60,191 bases of DNA from Bacteroidaceae bacterium (GCA_017464815.1 JAFTYI010000003.1:1-60191), one strand, 5' to 3'. Shown: positions 45,233-54,348, counted from the stretch's first letter. The notes: generated from the sequence alone by a model not told the origin. Program-made: numbers and translations.

Positions 45233-46960
45233 ATGAAAAAGCAACTGACTACAGCATTTGCAATGCTCTTTTCGGCCATGGTATTGGCACAATCTCCTGC
45301 ATTTCCCGGAGCTGAGGGACATGCAAGATACATTACCGGAGGACGTGCAGGAAGCGTCTATCACGTCACTAATCTCAATGACAACGGCGTAGGCTCGTTG
45401 CGCGAAGCATTGGGAAAGAGTGGAAAACGAACGATTGTGTTCGACGTCAGTGGCGTCATCAACCTGAAGTCCGACTTGAAGATTTCAAAGGGAGACGTCA
45501 CTATTGCCGGACAGACAGCTCCGGGCGACGGCATCACGTTGGCCAACTACACCGTTACGGTAGCGGCAGACAATGTCATCATCCGCTTCATCCGCTTCCG
45601 CCGTGGAAATGCCGTCAACATCAACGATGGTGCTGATGCCATCTGGGGACGCAACAGGAAGAACATCATGCTCGACCACTGTTCGTTCAGCTGGAGCATC
45701 GACGAGGTGGCATCCTTCTATGACAACCGTACGTTCACCATGCAGTGGTGTACCATAGCCGAGGCATTGACCAATGCCGGACACGACAAGGGAGCACACG
45801 GATACGGTGGCATCTGGGGAGGAAAAAATGCTTCATTCCATCATAACTTCCTGCTACACCTGCAAAACCGTGTCCCCCGATTCAATGGTGCCCGATATAA
45901 TTGGAGCGGATATGACACATCCAAATATCCCAATACCATTCAGGCCGAACGCGTAGATTTCCGCAACTGCGTCATGTATAACTGGGGAACAGGCGGATGC
46001 TATGGAGGCCCCGGAGGAGGGTACGTCAACATGGTCAACAACTACTACAAAGCCGGACCTGCCACGACCAACAAGACACGCGTGACGCAAATCTCCAAGT
46101 CGGACAGCAGCAATGGTGGCGACAATCCCTTCCCCAATTACACCAGCCGGTACTACATCAATGGCAACTACGTCACCGCAGCAGGTAATGACGCCGAGAA
46201 CTATGACTGGAAAGGGGTTGTTTACGATAGCGGAATCCCCTCTGTCAACGGTGTCAAGTGTGTGAACGACTCCAAGAACTACTATGGCGAAGGTGCAGGC
46301 AACATCCCCATCAAGCTGGACGAACCCATTGATGCAGGCGAGGTCACCACACACAGTGCCACCGTGGCCTTTGAAAAGGTGTTGGCTTATGCCGGAGCAT
46401 CTTACAAGAGGGATGCCGTTGATGCACGCTACGCCATGGAAGCCGAAACAGGTACAGCCACTTACACCGGTAGCGTGACCAAAAAGAAAGGAATCATCGA
46501 CACACAGAATGACGTGGGCGGATGGCCCACTCTCGACAAGGGCACCAAGCTGACCGACTCGGACAAGGACGGAATGCCCGACGATTGGGAAACGGCCAAC
46601 GGATTGAACCCCAAGCTCGACGACAGCAAGCAATACACCGTCGATACGGAGGGAATCTACACCAACCTCGAGGTGTATATGAACAGTTTGGTGCAGGACA
46701 TTATGCTGGCTGGTAATGCCGATGCCCTGAATGCCGTCAAGGAGTACTACCCAGCCTACACCAAAGCCGACGGCACATACGTGCCTGCAATCAACAGTAA
46801 GGCCGACGGCATTGCAGAGATGTTCACAGGTCAGGTTATCGAAACCCGCTACTTCAACTTGCAGGGTATGCATGTCGAAGCACCATCGCAAGGCATCTTC
46901 ATCCGTGTGGATATTCTTGACAACGGAAAGAAGCGTGTAAGCAAGGTGGTGGTACCTTAA
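45233..46960 (+). CDS. Pectate lyase (PL1 family), probable T9SS substrate
   Basis: The protein has 575 residues: signal peptide (to about MVLAQS), a right-handed beta-helix (AFPGAEGHARYITGGRAG, TIVFDVSGVI, LDHCSFSWSIDEV, HNFLLHLQNRVPRF) typical of Bacteroidota pectate lyases, a Ca-binding-type LTDSDKDGMPDDWE segment at about 440, and a C-terminal tail (RYFNLQGMHVEAPSQGIFI, then GKKRVSKVVV) like the C-terminal signals of secreted Prevotella proteins. It would cleave homogalacturonan by beta-elimination. Export through the type IX system is inferred; a T9SS plug gene is at 53095. The start follows the -7 box at 45179-45186. Confidence 0.88.
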   Translation: MKKQLTTAFAMLFSAMVLAQSPAFPGAEGHARYITGGRAGSVYHVTNLNDNGVGSLREALGKSGKRTIVFDVSGVINLKSDLKISKGDVTIAGQTAPGDGITLANYTVTVAADNVIIRFIRFRRGNAVNINDGADAIWGRNRKNIMLDHCSFSWSIDEVASFYDNRTFTMQWCTIAEALTNAGHDKGAHGYGGIWGGKNASFHHNFLLHLQNRVPRFNGARYNWSGYDTSKYPNTIQAERVDFRNCVMYNWGTGGCYGGPGGGYVNMVNNYYKAGPATTNKTRVTQISKSDSSNGGDNPFPNYTSRYYINGNYVTAAGNDAENYDWKGVVYDSGIPSVNGVKCVNDSKNYYGEGAGNIPIKLDEPIDAGEVTTHSATVAFEKVLAYAGASYKRDAVDARYAMEAETGTATYTGSVTKKKGIIDTQNDVGGWPTLDKGTKLTDSDKDGMPDDWETANGLNPKLDDSKQYTVDTEGIYTNLEVYMNSLVQDIMLAGNADALNAVKEYYPAYTKADGTYVPAINSKADGIAEMFTGQVIETRYFNLQGMHVEAPSQGIFIRVDILDNGKKRVSKVVVP

Positions 46961-47000
46961 ACGAACAGGGCTCAGCGCTCATAATTAAACAGTAGATAAG

Positions 47001-47050
47001 TAAAGAGTGAAGAATCTGATATTCTGAATATTATGATTCTTCACTCTTTA
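47001..47050. terminator. Bidirectional terminator between PL1 and GH53 genes
   Basis: A perfect 16-bp stem (47001-47016 with 47035-47050, TAAAGAGTGAAGAATC and complement) with an 18-nt loop is followed by CTCTTTTTTC on the plus strand. It lies between convergent genes. Confidence 0.75.
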
Positions 47051-47087
47051 CTCTTTTTTCATTCTTTACTCTTCGTCCTTCACTTGT

Positions 47088-48194
47088 TTATTTCTCCACA
47101 AATCCGTCCATAATCACTGTGGGTGCGCCCTTACTGTCAAAGGCCCCCAACTTGTATTGCCGCGGATGACACTGGGGTTCCCAATAGAAGACCCCTCGAC
47201 ACCGTCCGTTCGTCTCCGTGCGTGCTTCGCGAATGACGCGTGTAAGCAGGCGACGTCCTTCTTCCATCACCTCGGGATGGCGTTCATTCACCTCGAAACC
47301 CGTTTCCACAATCATCACATCGCATCCAAACTTCTCGCTCACGCGGCGTATGTTGGCCATACAATCGGTGATTATCTGGTCGGCCTGCAATGTAGAGTCA
47401 CTTTGCATAGCCCAATAGGGGTAGAGCGACATGCCTATCATGTCGAACTTTCCGCCATGCTTGAGCACGATACCCAGGTTGTGGTCATAGAGTTCGGGCA
47501 GATGTCCGCGATCGAGATGGACAATGACGATGGCATCGGGGAAGACCTCCTTCACCGCATCGTATCCCGCACCAATGAAGCCGGCATACTGCTCGGGATG
47601 AGTCTCGATGTGTCCCATCGAATAGGTAACAGTGGTGTTGCCCTTCTCGTCCTTTATCTCCCATCCGCGTTCGTCGGTCTTCACACTCCACAGCATACCG
47701 TTTGCCGTTTCGTTTCCCACCTGTACCCAACGGGGCTCCACACCGTTTTCTTTCAGCAGGCTGAGCACCTCAATGGTGTGGTTGCGAAGATCTTGCTTCA
47801 TCTCCTCAAACGAATGCCCCATCCATGCCTTGGGAATAGGTTGCTTGGCAGGGTCGGCCCACCAGTCGCTGTAGTGGAAGTTTATCATCACGTCCATGCC
47901 CAACTCCTTCGCACGCAGGGCCATGGCAAGCACCTCTTCCTTGCCGCACGAGCCATTCTTTGGATTGACCCACACACGGAGGCGCACGGCCGAAATCCCA
48001 TAGTCATTCTTCAGCAGCTCTAGGCACTCGCGCTCATTGCCTTTCGTATCGAAGAACTTCTGTCCACGTGCCTCTTGTCCGGTAAGGAAACCAACGTCGG
48101 CACCTTTTACAAAATCATCTTTAATCGTTTCGTTTTGTGTCGCACAACCCATCGTAAGCATGAGCAGAAGCGACGAGAGAATCATCTTTTTCAT
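47088..48194 (-). CDS. GH53 endo-beta-1,4-galactanase, lipoprotein
   Basis: The protein has 368 residues with a lipobox (LLMLTMGCATQ). It is a GH53 barrel: VKGADVGFLTGQEARGQKF at the start of the barrel, RLRVWVNP, NFHYSDWWADPAKQPIPKAW, the acid/base Glu in VQVGNETANGMLW and the nucleophile Glu in MIVETGF. It cleaves galactan side chains of rhamnogalacturonan I. Together with GH28, GH43 and PL1 it makes a pectin-degrading set; no SusC/SusD pair is in the window. Confidence 0.92.
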   Translation of the reverse strand: MKKMILSSLLLMLTMGCATQNETIKDDFVKGADVGFLTGQEARGQKFFDTKGNERECLELLKNDYGISAVRLRVWVNPKNGSCGKEEVLAMALRAKELGMDVMINFHYSDWWADPAKQPIPKAWMGHSFEEMKQDLRNHTIEVLSLLKENGVEPRWVQVGNETANGMLWSVKTDERGWEIKDEKGNTTVTYSMGHIETHPEQYAGFIGAGYDAVKEVFPDAIVIVHLDRGHLPELYDHNLGIVLKHGGKFDMIGMSLYPYWAMQSDSTLQADQIITDCMANIRRVSEKFGCDVMIVETGFEVNERHPEVMEEGRRLLTRVIREARTETNGRCRGVFYWEPQCHPRQYKLGAFDSKGAPTVIMDGFVEK

Positions 48195-48571
48195 GAATTA
48201 TCATGTGTTTAAGTAAACAAAATTGTGGCAAATTTAATAACAAATTATGAGAATATAGCACTCTCATCGGAATAAGTTGCAAACATTCCCCTGAAAAATG
48301 TTATGGATGTCTAAGTATCGGTGTATTTAGAGATGCAGACAAATTCTGGGGACAATGCCTTTATGCAAGAGAAAACCAAAAGAACAGGAACAGATACAGG
48401 GAAAAGACGGAAAGGATATGCGAGAAAGGGTGTTACACATACCGACTTTACATTACTGCCTCAGTACTGGCAGTTCGCTGCCTCTATGTTGGCAGTACAC
48501 TGCCTCGGTGATGGCAGACGACTGCCAACGTAGTTTGGCAGAGAGAAAGAAGGAGAAGGTAAGGAGAGAAG
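48195..48571. other. 377-bp non-coding interval with array I
   Basis: It holds a minus-strand TAAATTTG box at 48229-48236 (possible GH53 promoter) and the 22-bp-period array at 48456-48543. Short open frames here have no recognisable feature. Confidence 0.6.
48456..48543. repeat. 22-bp-period dyad array I (4 units)
   Basis: Units start at 48456, 48478, 48500 and 48522. Each is a hairpin CTGCC...GGCAG: CTGCCTCAGTACTGGCAG, CTGCCTCTATGTTGGCAG, CTGCCTCGGTGATGGCAG and CTGCCAACGTAGTTTGGCAG. The stems are constant in this array while the loops vary. It lies 29 bp beyond the stop of the DUF6078-like gene, in its direction of transcription. Confidence 0.85.
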
Positions 48572-48988
48572 TCACCACAAATAATCCTCTACATAAGCAT
48601 CGAACTCCCACGGCTCGGTGTACCCGAAGCGGGTAAGGATACGGCGAACGGCCTTTTGCTCGTCGGGCGAGAGCAAGCGCTCACCCTTACGGATACGGTA
48701 ATAGGTGCGCTCGCTGAAATGAGCACGCAAGGTGGCAGCTACACGCTCGTGCACATTGAAGGGCAACTTGCCCATCACACTCTTGAACCCTTTGGCATAG
48801 AGGACTTTCTCCGCCTTGTCATAGTGCGGACAACTGCCCGATGTGTCGAGCATACGGGGATTGAGAATGCTGAATCTCACATTGTCTGCCGATTGCAAAG
48901 CTACGTGGCGCAGGCAGGTGGATGCCTTGGGGCATTCGCTCACGACGCACATGTCGTAGAAGGAAGGTACTGTTGTTTGTTCGTTCAT
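48572..48988 (-). CDS. DUF6078-like protein
   Basis: The protein has 138 residues and is probably cytoplasmic. Cys residues are arranged as CVVSECPKASTCLR and, later, SCPHYD, which could bind a metal. The middle part (FNVHERVAATLRAHFSERTY followed by YRIRKG and LLSPDEQ) is helical and basic. I believe it belongs to DUF6078, a Bacteroidota family of unknown function; the family name is from memory. Confidence 0.65.
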   Translation of the reverse strand: MNEQTTVPSFYDMCVVSECPKASTCLRHVALQSADNVRFSILNPRMLDTSGSCPHYDKAEKVLYAKGFKSVMGKLPFNVHERVAATLRAHFSERTYYRIRKGERLLSPDEQKAVRRILTRFGYTEPWEFDAYVEDYLW

Positions 48989-49130
48989 AAAGCCTCTATT
49001 TTATCAGTTTCTAACGACCACAAATATACAACATTTTTATCCCAAATGCAAACTTTCTGCCTCGAAATGTCATTTATCCGATGGAAATGTTTATCTTTGT
49101 GCGTAAATAATAAATATAAGGTATAGAGCC

Positions 49131-49829
49131 ATGAAGAAATTAGTCGTTTTATCAGGTGCCGGCATGAGTGCCGAGAGTGGAATCAGTACGTTTCGCGACG
49201 CGGGCGGACTGTGGGAACAATACCCCGTGGAGGCGGTGGCTACGCCCGAGGGATATGCACGCGACCCGGAGCTGGTGACGCGCTTCTACAATGAGCGCCG
49301 ACGCCAATTGCAACACGTGGAGCCTAACCAGGGACACCGCCTGCTGGCGGAGATGGAGAGGGACTTCGACATCACCGTGATTACCCAAAACGTGGACAAC
49401 CTGCACGAACGGGCGGGCAGTTCACACGTCATCCACCTGCATGGGGAACTGACGAAGGTGACTTCGAGCCTTCAGCCTAACAACCCCAACTTCATCCGCG
49501 AACTGAAGCCCGAGGAGTGGGAGGTGAAGATAGGCGACTTGGCCAAGGACGGCTCTCAGTTGCGCCCCTTCATCGTGTGGTTTGGCGAGGCAGTGCCGGC
49601 CATCGAGGTGGCGGTGGATTATGTGATGAAGGCCGACATACTGGTCATCATCGGCACATCGATGAACGTCTATCCCGCAGCCGGATTGCTCCACTATGCT
49701 TCACCGCGATGCGAGGTGTTCCTCATCGACCCGAACGAGGTGCGCGTGAATGCCGACCGACCCATCAACATCATCCAAAAGGGCGCTTCGGAAGGGGTGA
49801 AGGAACTTTGGGAGACACTGACGGAGTGA
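49131..49829 (+). CDS. cobB: Sir2-type NAD-dependent protein deacylase
   Basis: The protein has 232 residues. Sirtuin motifs are SGAGMSAESGISTFRDAGGLW, shortened here to its GAGxSxxSGI..FR core, TQNVDNLHERAG, HLHGEL and IGTSMNVYPAA. The Y-x-x-R of class III enzymes is present (FYNERRRQL), so succinyl or malonyl groups may be removed. The four zinc-binding Cys between HLHGEL and LRPFIVWFGE are all absent; the only Cys is near residue 190. A -7 box TATCTTTG is at 49092-49099. Confidence 0.92.
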   Translation: MKKLVVLSGAGMSAESGISTFRDAGGLWEQYPVEAVATPEGYARDPELVTRFYNERRRQLQHVEPNQGHRLLAEMERDFDITVITQNVDNLHERAGSSHVIHLHGELTKVTSSLQPNNPNFIRELKPEEWEVKIGDLAKDGSQLRPFIVWFGEAVPAIEVAVDYVMKADILVIIGTSMNVYPAAGLLHYASPRCEVFLIDPNEVRVNADRPINIIQKGASEGVKELWETLTE

Positions 49830-49932
49830 AAAGAAACAGAAAAGATTCAAGGCAAAGGGGATGAAATTGTCATTTATTCGCTATCTTTGCCACCAATTAC
49901 GGAATAAAACTTAGCACATAGAAAAAAAAGAC

Positions 49933-50532
49933 ATGTTTTCAGGAATAGTAGAAGAAACGGCCAAGGTCGTAGCCTTGGAGAAGGAGCAGGAGAATCTGCA
50001 CCTGACAATGACTTGCTCGTTTGTCGACGAGCTGAAGATTGACCAGAGCGTGGCGCACAACGGCGTGTGCCTGACGGTGGTGAAGATTGAGAACGGCACC
50101 TATACGGTGACGGCCATGAAGGAGACCATCGAACGCTCAAACCTAGGATTACTCAGCGTGGGCGACGAGGTGAACGTGGAGCGCTCGATGATGATGAACG
50201 GACGGTTGGACGGACACATCGTGCAGGGACATGTTGACCAGACGGCTGAGTGCATCGCCATCGACGATGCCGAGGGAAGTTGGTACTTCACCTTCCGATA
50301 TACCTTTGACCGAGAGATGGCGCGTCGCGGATACCTGACCGTTGACAAAGGCTCGGTGACGGTGAACGGGGTGAGCCTCACCGTGTGCAACCCCACGGAC
50401 GACACCTTCCAGGTGGCCATCATCCCCTATACCTATGAGCACACCAACTTCCATGCCTTCCGCGTGGGAAGCCGTGTGAACATCGAGTTTGACATCATCG
50501 GAAAGTATATAAGCAGGATTAATCAGTATTAA
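49933..50532 (+). CDS. ribE: Riboflavin synthase (alpha subunit)
   Basis: The protein has 199 residues with two homologous barrels: MFSGIVEETAKV and SVAHNGVCLTVV in the first, GHIVQGHVDQTA and SVTVNGVSLTVCNP in the second. It converts 6,7-dimethyl-8-ribityllumazine to riboflavin. TATCTTTG at 49882-49889 is the probable -7 box. No FMN riboswitch is seen in the short leader. Confidence 0.95.
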   Translation: MFSGIVEETAKVVALEKEQENLHLTMTCSFVDELKIDQSVAHNGVCLTVVKIENGTYTVTAMKETIERSNLGLLSVGDEVNVERSMMMNGRLDGHIVQGHVDQTAECIAIDDAEGSWYFTFRYTFDREMARRGYLTVDKGSVTVNGVSLTVCNPTDDTFQVAIIPYTYEHTNFHAFRVGSRVNIEFDIIGKYISRINQY

Positions 50533-50545
50533 GAGGAAAAGAGAG

Positions 50546-50639
50546 ACCCTCCCCTTTGCCCCTCCCTCTATGGAGGGGAATAAATAGTTTTGGTTATACA
50601 TTTTACTCCCCTCCATAGAGGGAGGGGCAAGGGGAGGGT
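50546..50639. repeat. Long inverted repeat (34/33-bp arms)
   Basis: The arms 50546-50579 and 50607-50639 are complementary except for one bulged base; they read ACCCTCCCCTTTGCCCC and onwards. The 27-nt loop is A/T-rich. It separates ribE from the nitroreductase gene. It could stop ribE transcription, but no T-tract follows; a hairpin-type interspersed repeat is also possible. Confidence 0.75.
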
Positions 50640-50651
50640 TCACTATTTTAT

Positions 50652-51188
50652 ATGGATTTCTTAGAATTGGTCAAAGCCCGTCAGAGCGACCGGGCGTATG
50701 ACAAGAACCGTCTCGTTGAGCCGGAGAAGTTGGAGCGCATCCTCGAAGCCGCCCGTCTGGCTCCCTCGGCTTGCAACGCCCAACCGTGGAAGTTTGTGGT
50801 GGTGACCGACCCCGAGCTTGCCATAAAGGTGGGCAAGGCATCTGCCGGCCTTGGCATGAACAAGTTTGCCAAGGATGCACCCGTGCACATCCTCATCGTG
50901 GAGGAGAGCATGAACATCACCTCCCTGCTCGGTAGCAAAATCAAGGACAAATATTTCCCCCTCGTAGATATAGGCATTGCCGCCAGCCACATCACCCTTG
51001 CCGCTGAAGCCGAAGGACTTGGCTCGTGCATCCTCGGATGGTTCGACGAGAAGGGCATCAAGGAGTTGGTGGGCATCCCTCAGAAGAAACGCCTCCTGCT
51101 CGACATCACCATCGGATATTCGCTGAAACCGAAGAAACAAAAGGTGCGCAAGGCGAAGGAGAAGGTGGTGGCGTATAATAAATATTGA
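50652..51188 (+). CDS. Nitroreductase family protein
   Basis: The protein has 178 residues. FMN-binding segments are KARQSDRAYDKNRLVE, ARLAPSACNAQPWKFVVV, DIGIAASHITLAAEAEGLGS and the final KVRKAKEKV. It is an NAD(P)H-dependent flavoenzyme; the substrate is unknown. Its stop codon is one base from the stop of the convergent YihY gene. Confidence 0.88.
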   Translation: MDFLELVKARQSDRAYDKNRLVEPEKLERILEAARLAPSACNAQPWKFVVVTDPELAIKVGKASAGLGMNKFAKDAPVHILIVEESMNITSLLGSKIKDKYFPLVDIGIAASHITLAAEAEGLGSCILGWFDEKGIKELVGIPQKKRLLLDITIGYSLKPKKQKVRKAKEKVVAYNKY

Positions 51189-51189
51189 A

Positions 51190-52512
51190 TTACAACTCCT
51201 TCAAAAGCACATCACTCTCCCTATAGTAAGCCTCTTTGGCGCGGGCAAGGGCTTGCCACTCGTGGCTGTATTCGCCCGTGTGGTCAATCTTGAAGTTCTC
51301 CGACCCGTCGGTGTCGATGCGCTTGAGCACCTCCCTCACCGTCAGGCGGGTGAGGTCTTCGGCGGGCAGGTAGATGGTGTTGTCGCTCTTTTCGTCATCC
51401 GCCACGGGATAGAGCAGCTCGAGGTCTTGGAGTTCATAGATGATTTCGTTCACAATGCGGATGGGGATGCGGTGCATACGCGAAAGTTCGTCGGCCGTGT
51501 AGGGGTGTTCGCCATTGGCAAAGCGCTTGCACACGGCGCTCATCAGGAGGATGCAGAGGAAGTCGTGATAGCGCCGGCTGATGTTGCGTGCATCCTTCTC
51601 GAAGTTGTAGGTCTCCACGTTTTGGCTGGCATATGTGAGTTGGGCACCAAAGAGGCAGATGCACCACGAAATCTGTGTCCAAAGGAGGAAGAGGGGGATG
51701 GCAGCAAAGGAGCCGTAGATGGCGTTGTAGTTGGCCACCCATATCTGACTGTTGATGTAGAAATACTGGAGGAACTGGAAGGCTATACCCGAAGCGATAC
51801 CGGGCAACAGGGCATTCTTGAGCTTCACCTTCGTGTTGGGCATGAAGACGTAGAGGGCAATCAGCATCATGGAGGTGAAGGCAAAGGGGATGGAGCGGAT
51901 GAGGAACTTCACGAAGGGAGCCATCAGCTCGAATTGTTCGAGGTCTTTCAACATCGTGGTCATGAACACCGAAAGACCGCCCGACACCACAATCAGTATC
52001 GGCAAGAGGAGGAAGATGGAGAAGTAGTCAGTAATCTTGCGGAAGAGGCTCCGTGGCTTCTTCACCTGCCATATCTGGTTGAAGTTGCGCTCGATGTTGT
52101 CGGTCAGCGTCAGCACCGTCCAGAGCAACATCACGAGGCCCACTCCGATGAAGACTCCGCTTTGAGCATGTTCGAGATAGGAGTCAATCCAACCGAGCAA
52201 CGTCTCCACAACAAGACTTTGCCCTTCGAATCCCTGGCGAATCTGCATCTCCATCAGGTTGGCAAAGCCGAAGCCACGGGCAATGGCAAACAGGATGGCA
52301 AAGATGGGCACAATGGAGAGCAATGTGCTGTAGGTCAGTGCCGATGCACGATTCACTATGCGGTCGCGCACGAAGCGTTGCACCGTCAGCATCAACACCT
52401 TCAGTACGTTGTACCACCGGTAGGTGAGGGGATTGACATCCTCCTTTGTCACGCGCCAAATCTCTTCATCGAGGAAGTTGCGCAGGTCTTTCAGGGTCAT
52501 TATCAGTTTCAT
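51190..52512 (-). CDS. YihY/BrkB family inner-membrane protein
   Basis: The protein has 440 residues. About six membrane helices lie between residues 60 and 300, with the family's RASALTYSTLLSIVPIFAI, TLTDNIERNFNQIWQV and ISWCICLFGAQLTYA. A cytoplasmic C-terminal part (about 310-440) looks like a winged helix. The family was once called RNase BN, which is not accepted. The gene starts 20 bp after the 3' end of rnpB on the same strand. An ATG at 52500 is an alternative start. Confidence 0.88.
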   Translation of the reverse strand: MKLIMTLKDLRNFLDEEIWRVTKEDVNPLTYRWYNVLKVLMLTVQRFVRDRIVNRASALTYSTLLSIVPIFAILFAIARGFGFANLMEMQIRQGFEGQSLVVETLLGWIDSYLEHAQSGVFIGVGLVMLLWTVLTLTDNIERNFNQIWQVKKPRSLFRKITDYFSIFLLLPILIVVSGGLSVFMTTMLKDLEQFELMAPFVKFLIRSIPFAFTSMMLIALYVFMPNTKVKLKNALLPGIASGIAFQFLQYFYINSQIWVANYNAIYGSFAAIPLFLLWTQISWCICLFGAQLTYASQNVETYNFEKDARNISRRYHDFLCILLMSAVCKRFANGEHPYTADELSRMHRIPIRIVNEIIYELQDLELLYPVADDEKSDNTIYLPAEDLTRLTVREVLKRIDTDGSENFKIDHTGEYSHEWQALARAKEAYYRESDVLLKEL

Positions 52513-52531
52513 AAGCGATATGGGAAAAGGT

Positions 52532-52907
52532 GAAAGCAGTCGGCCTATAAGCCGGGTTCTGTGCCTCTCCGTATGAGGGAAAGGTGCCTGTCATTTATCT
52601 GCGCCACCCGTCACCGTGTGGCTCTAGCGGTCTACCCTCCGGCTTGGGCGGGCTACCCTCATAGCGCCGGTTTACATGACCTTACAACTCCCAAGGCGGA
52701 CAGCCCGTGTGTCACCACACGGCTGGTGAGCTCTTGCCTCACCTTCTCACCCTTACCCCACCACCCGAAAAGGGGGGAGGGGCGGTTATTTTCTTCTCCA
52801 CTGCTCAACCCTCGCGGATTGCTTGCCATTAACAAGTGGGATGCCCTGTGTTGCCCGGACTTTCCTCTTCCCCCGAAGGGTCAGCGACAAGCCGTCCAAC
52901 TGCTTTC
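52532..52907 (-). ncRNA. rnpB: RNase P RNA (bacterial class A)
   Basis: On the minus strand the RNA begins with GAAAGCAGTTGGACGGC, has GAGGAAAGTCCGGGCAACAC (the conserved P4 5' region), and ends with ACAGAACCCGGCTTATAGGC and a 3' tail that pairs with the 5' end (CTGCTTTC). The length is about 376 nt. A TACCTTTG -7 box at 52914-52921 lies seven bases before the predicted 5' end, which supports it. It is the catalytic RNA that matures tRNA 5' ends. Confidence 0.93.
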
Positions 52908-53094
52908 AGCGCGCAAAGGTACGAAAAATATGGTGAAGTACGAAAGGGGGGAGGGGAAAAATGTCCGTCAGCACACTGGCCACACCTTAATGAATGAATC
53001 AAAAAAAGGTTTTTGATGAGCAAAGCGAATCAATTACTCACTCAAACAGATGCAATTCGACTTGTGGAAGTTAAGCACAGGAGTGAGCCTTCCC

Positions 53095-54348
53095 TTACTC
53101 CTGCTCAAACTTCACCGAGCTGAGTCCTACGAGCTTGTCGTAGCGCCCACCAAAGGGGCGGTGGTAGACGAGGATGAGGTACTCGTTCTCCGTCTCGTAG
53201 AAGTTGCCCGAGGCGGGTGCCGTCTGTCCCACGGTGGAGCCTTCGGGCACAAACAGATAGAGCCAGTTGTAGACGCCCATCTTCAGGAGCTGGACACCTT
53301 CGTAGGCGCGTGTCTGCTCGTTATAAGTCAGTGCGCATGAGGGAGTAAACTGTCCGTAGGTGAAGTTTCCGTTCAAGTAGAATCGGCCGTTCGGAAGGGG
53401 GTTGTCGAAGCCTTCGAGGGTGAAGTGTACGAAGAGGTAGTCGGCCTCGGTGTCGGTGTCATCAGCCATGTCGTAGCGGATGAAGAAGCGTCCGTCCTGA
53501 TCCTGGTCGTAGCTGTAGTTGGTGCGTGGCTGATCGGGGTAGAGGGTGGCGTGGTAGTAGGGGTTGAAGTATTGCACCTGCTCGACATCCTGATAACCGT
53601 AGTGGAGGTTGAAGATTTCGAAGCGACGGTATTCGTTTCCAGCGGGGAAGATGAGCCGGCGATTGTGGACGAATTGCATTTGGCCGGGTTGCAGATAGGT
53701 GGGTTGCAGGTTGGTGACGCAATTGTCGGTGCGCAGGTTCTGATAGACGCGTGTCTTGAACTCGGCTTGTGGCGAGGTGACGTTCATGCCCGGATAGTTG
53801 ACCGTGAAGCTCACCTGTTGGTGGCTCTCGTTGGTGTCGATGTCGGTGTTGCTACTCACCTCGGCAGAGACGCCCACGCGTGGTTCGATAACCGAGAAGG
53901 AGGCTTGTGCCACGGGTGTCTCCTCGTTGTCCTCGCCAAAGATGTCCACCCGATAGTTGCCCGAGAGGAGCAGTTGCACCTCGTCGTTGGGGAGGGTGAA
54001 GCGATAGTGGGTGTAGAGCATGGTGGTGTTGAGCGAGTTTTCCCAATCCTCAATCACGTTGTCGTTGAACCCTTGCAGATAATCGGTGTCGAAGAGGTCG
54101 CTGGGTGTCCAGTCGGCATTGCAATGGGTGATTTTGTAGGTGTAGCGGTGATACTCGTGGGTGAGTTCGTCGAACGAGATTTCCACCCTGTCCGCCGTGT
54201 TCAGGTGGATGATGGGCGGAGCCATCCAGTTGTCGTTGGCCACGACTTGGAGGGTCTTGATGTGAGGCACGTTCACACAGGTGGTTTGCGCCATCGCCAA
54301 GTGTATGTTTGCCCATGCGAGCAGGGCTATATATAGAATCTTTTTCAT
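53095..54348 (-). CDS. Type IX secretion plug protein (DUF5103)
   Basis: The protein has 417 residues with a signal peptide (to about HLAMAQ). The Ig-like strands and the segments ISFDELTHEYHRYTYKITHC, DYLQGF and NYRVDIFGEDNEETPVAQASF are those of DUF5103, now known as the plug of the SprA translocon in the type IX secretion system. It would close the outer-membrane channel when idle. The gene is alone, as is usual for this component. The start is set by the signal peptide. Confidence 0.85.
   Translation of the reverse strand: MKKILYIALLAWANIHLAMAQTTCVNVPHIKTLQVVANDNWMAPPIIHLNTADRVEISFDELTHEYHRYTYKITHCNADWTPSDLFDTDYLQGFNDNVIEDWENSLNTTMLYTHYRFTLPNDEVQLLLSGNYRVDIFGEDNEETPVAQASFSVIEPRVGVSAEVSSNTDIDTNESHQQVSFTVNYPGMNVTSPQAEFKTRVYQNLRTDNCVTNLQPTYLQPGQMQFVHNRRLIFPAGNEYRRFEIFNLHYGYQDVEQVQYFNPYYHATLYPDQPRTNYSYDQDQDGRFFIRYDMADDTDTEADYLFVHFTLEGFDNPLPNGRFYLNGNFTYGQFTPSCALTYNEQTRAYEGVQLLKMGVYNWLYLFVPEGSTVGQTAPASGNFYETENEYLILVYHRPFGGRYDKLVGLSSVKFEQE

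Noticed and set aside
48321-48636. Two short plus-strand frames before the DUF6078-like gene
   Set aside because: They run through array I and into the antisense of the next gene, with no promoter or motif.
49830-49932. FMN riboswitch before ribE
   Set aside because: The leader is too short and lacks the conserved FMN-element words.
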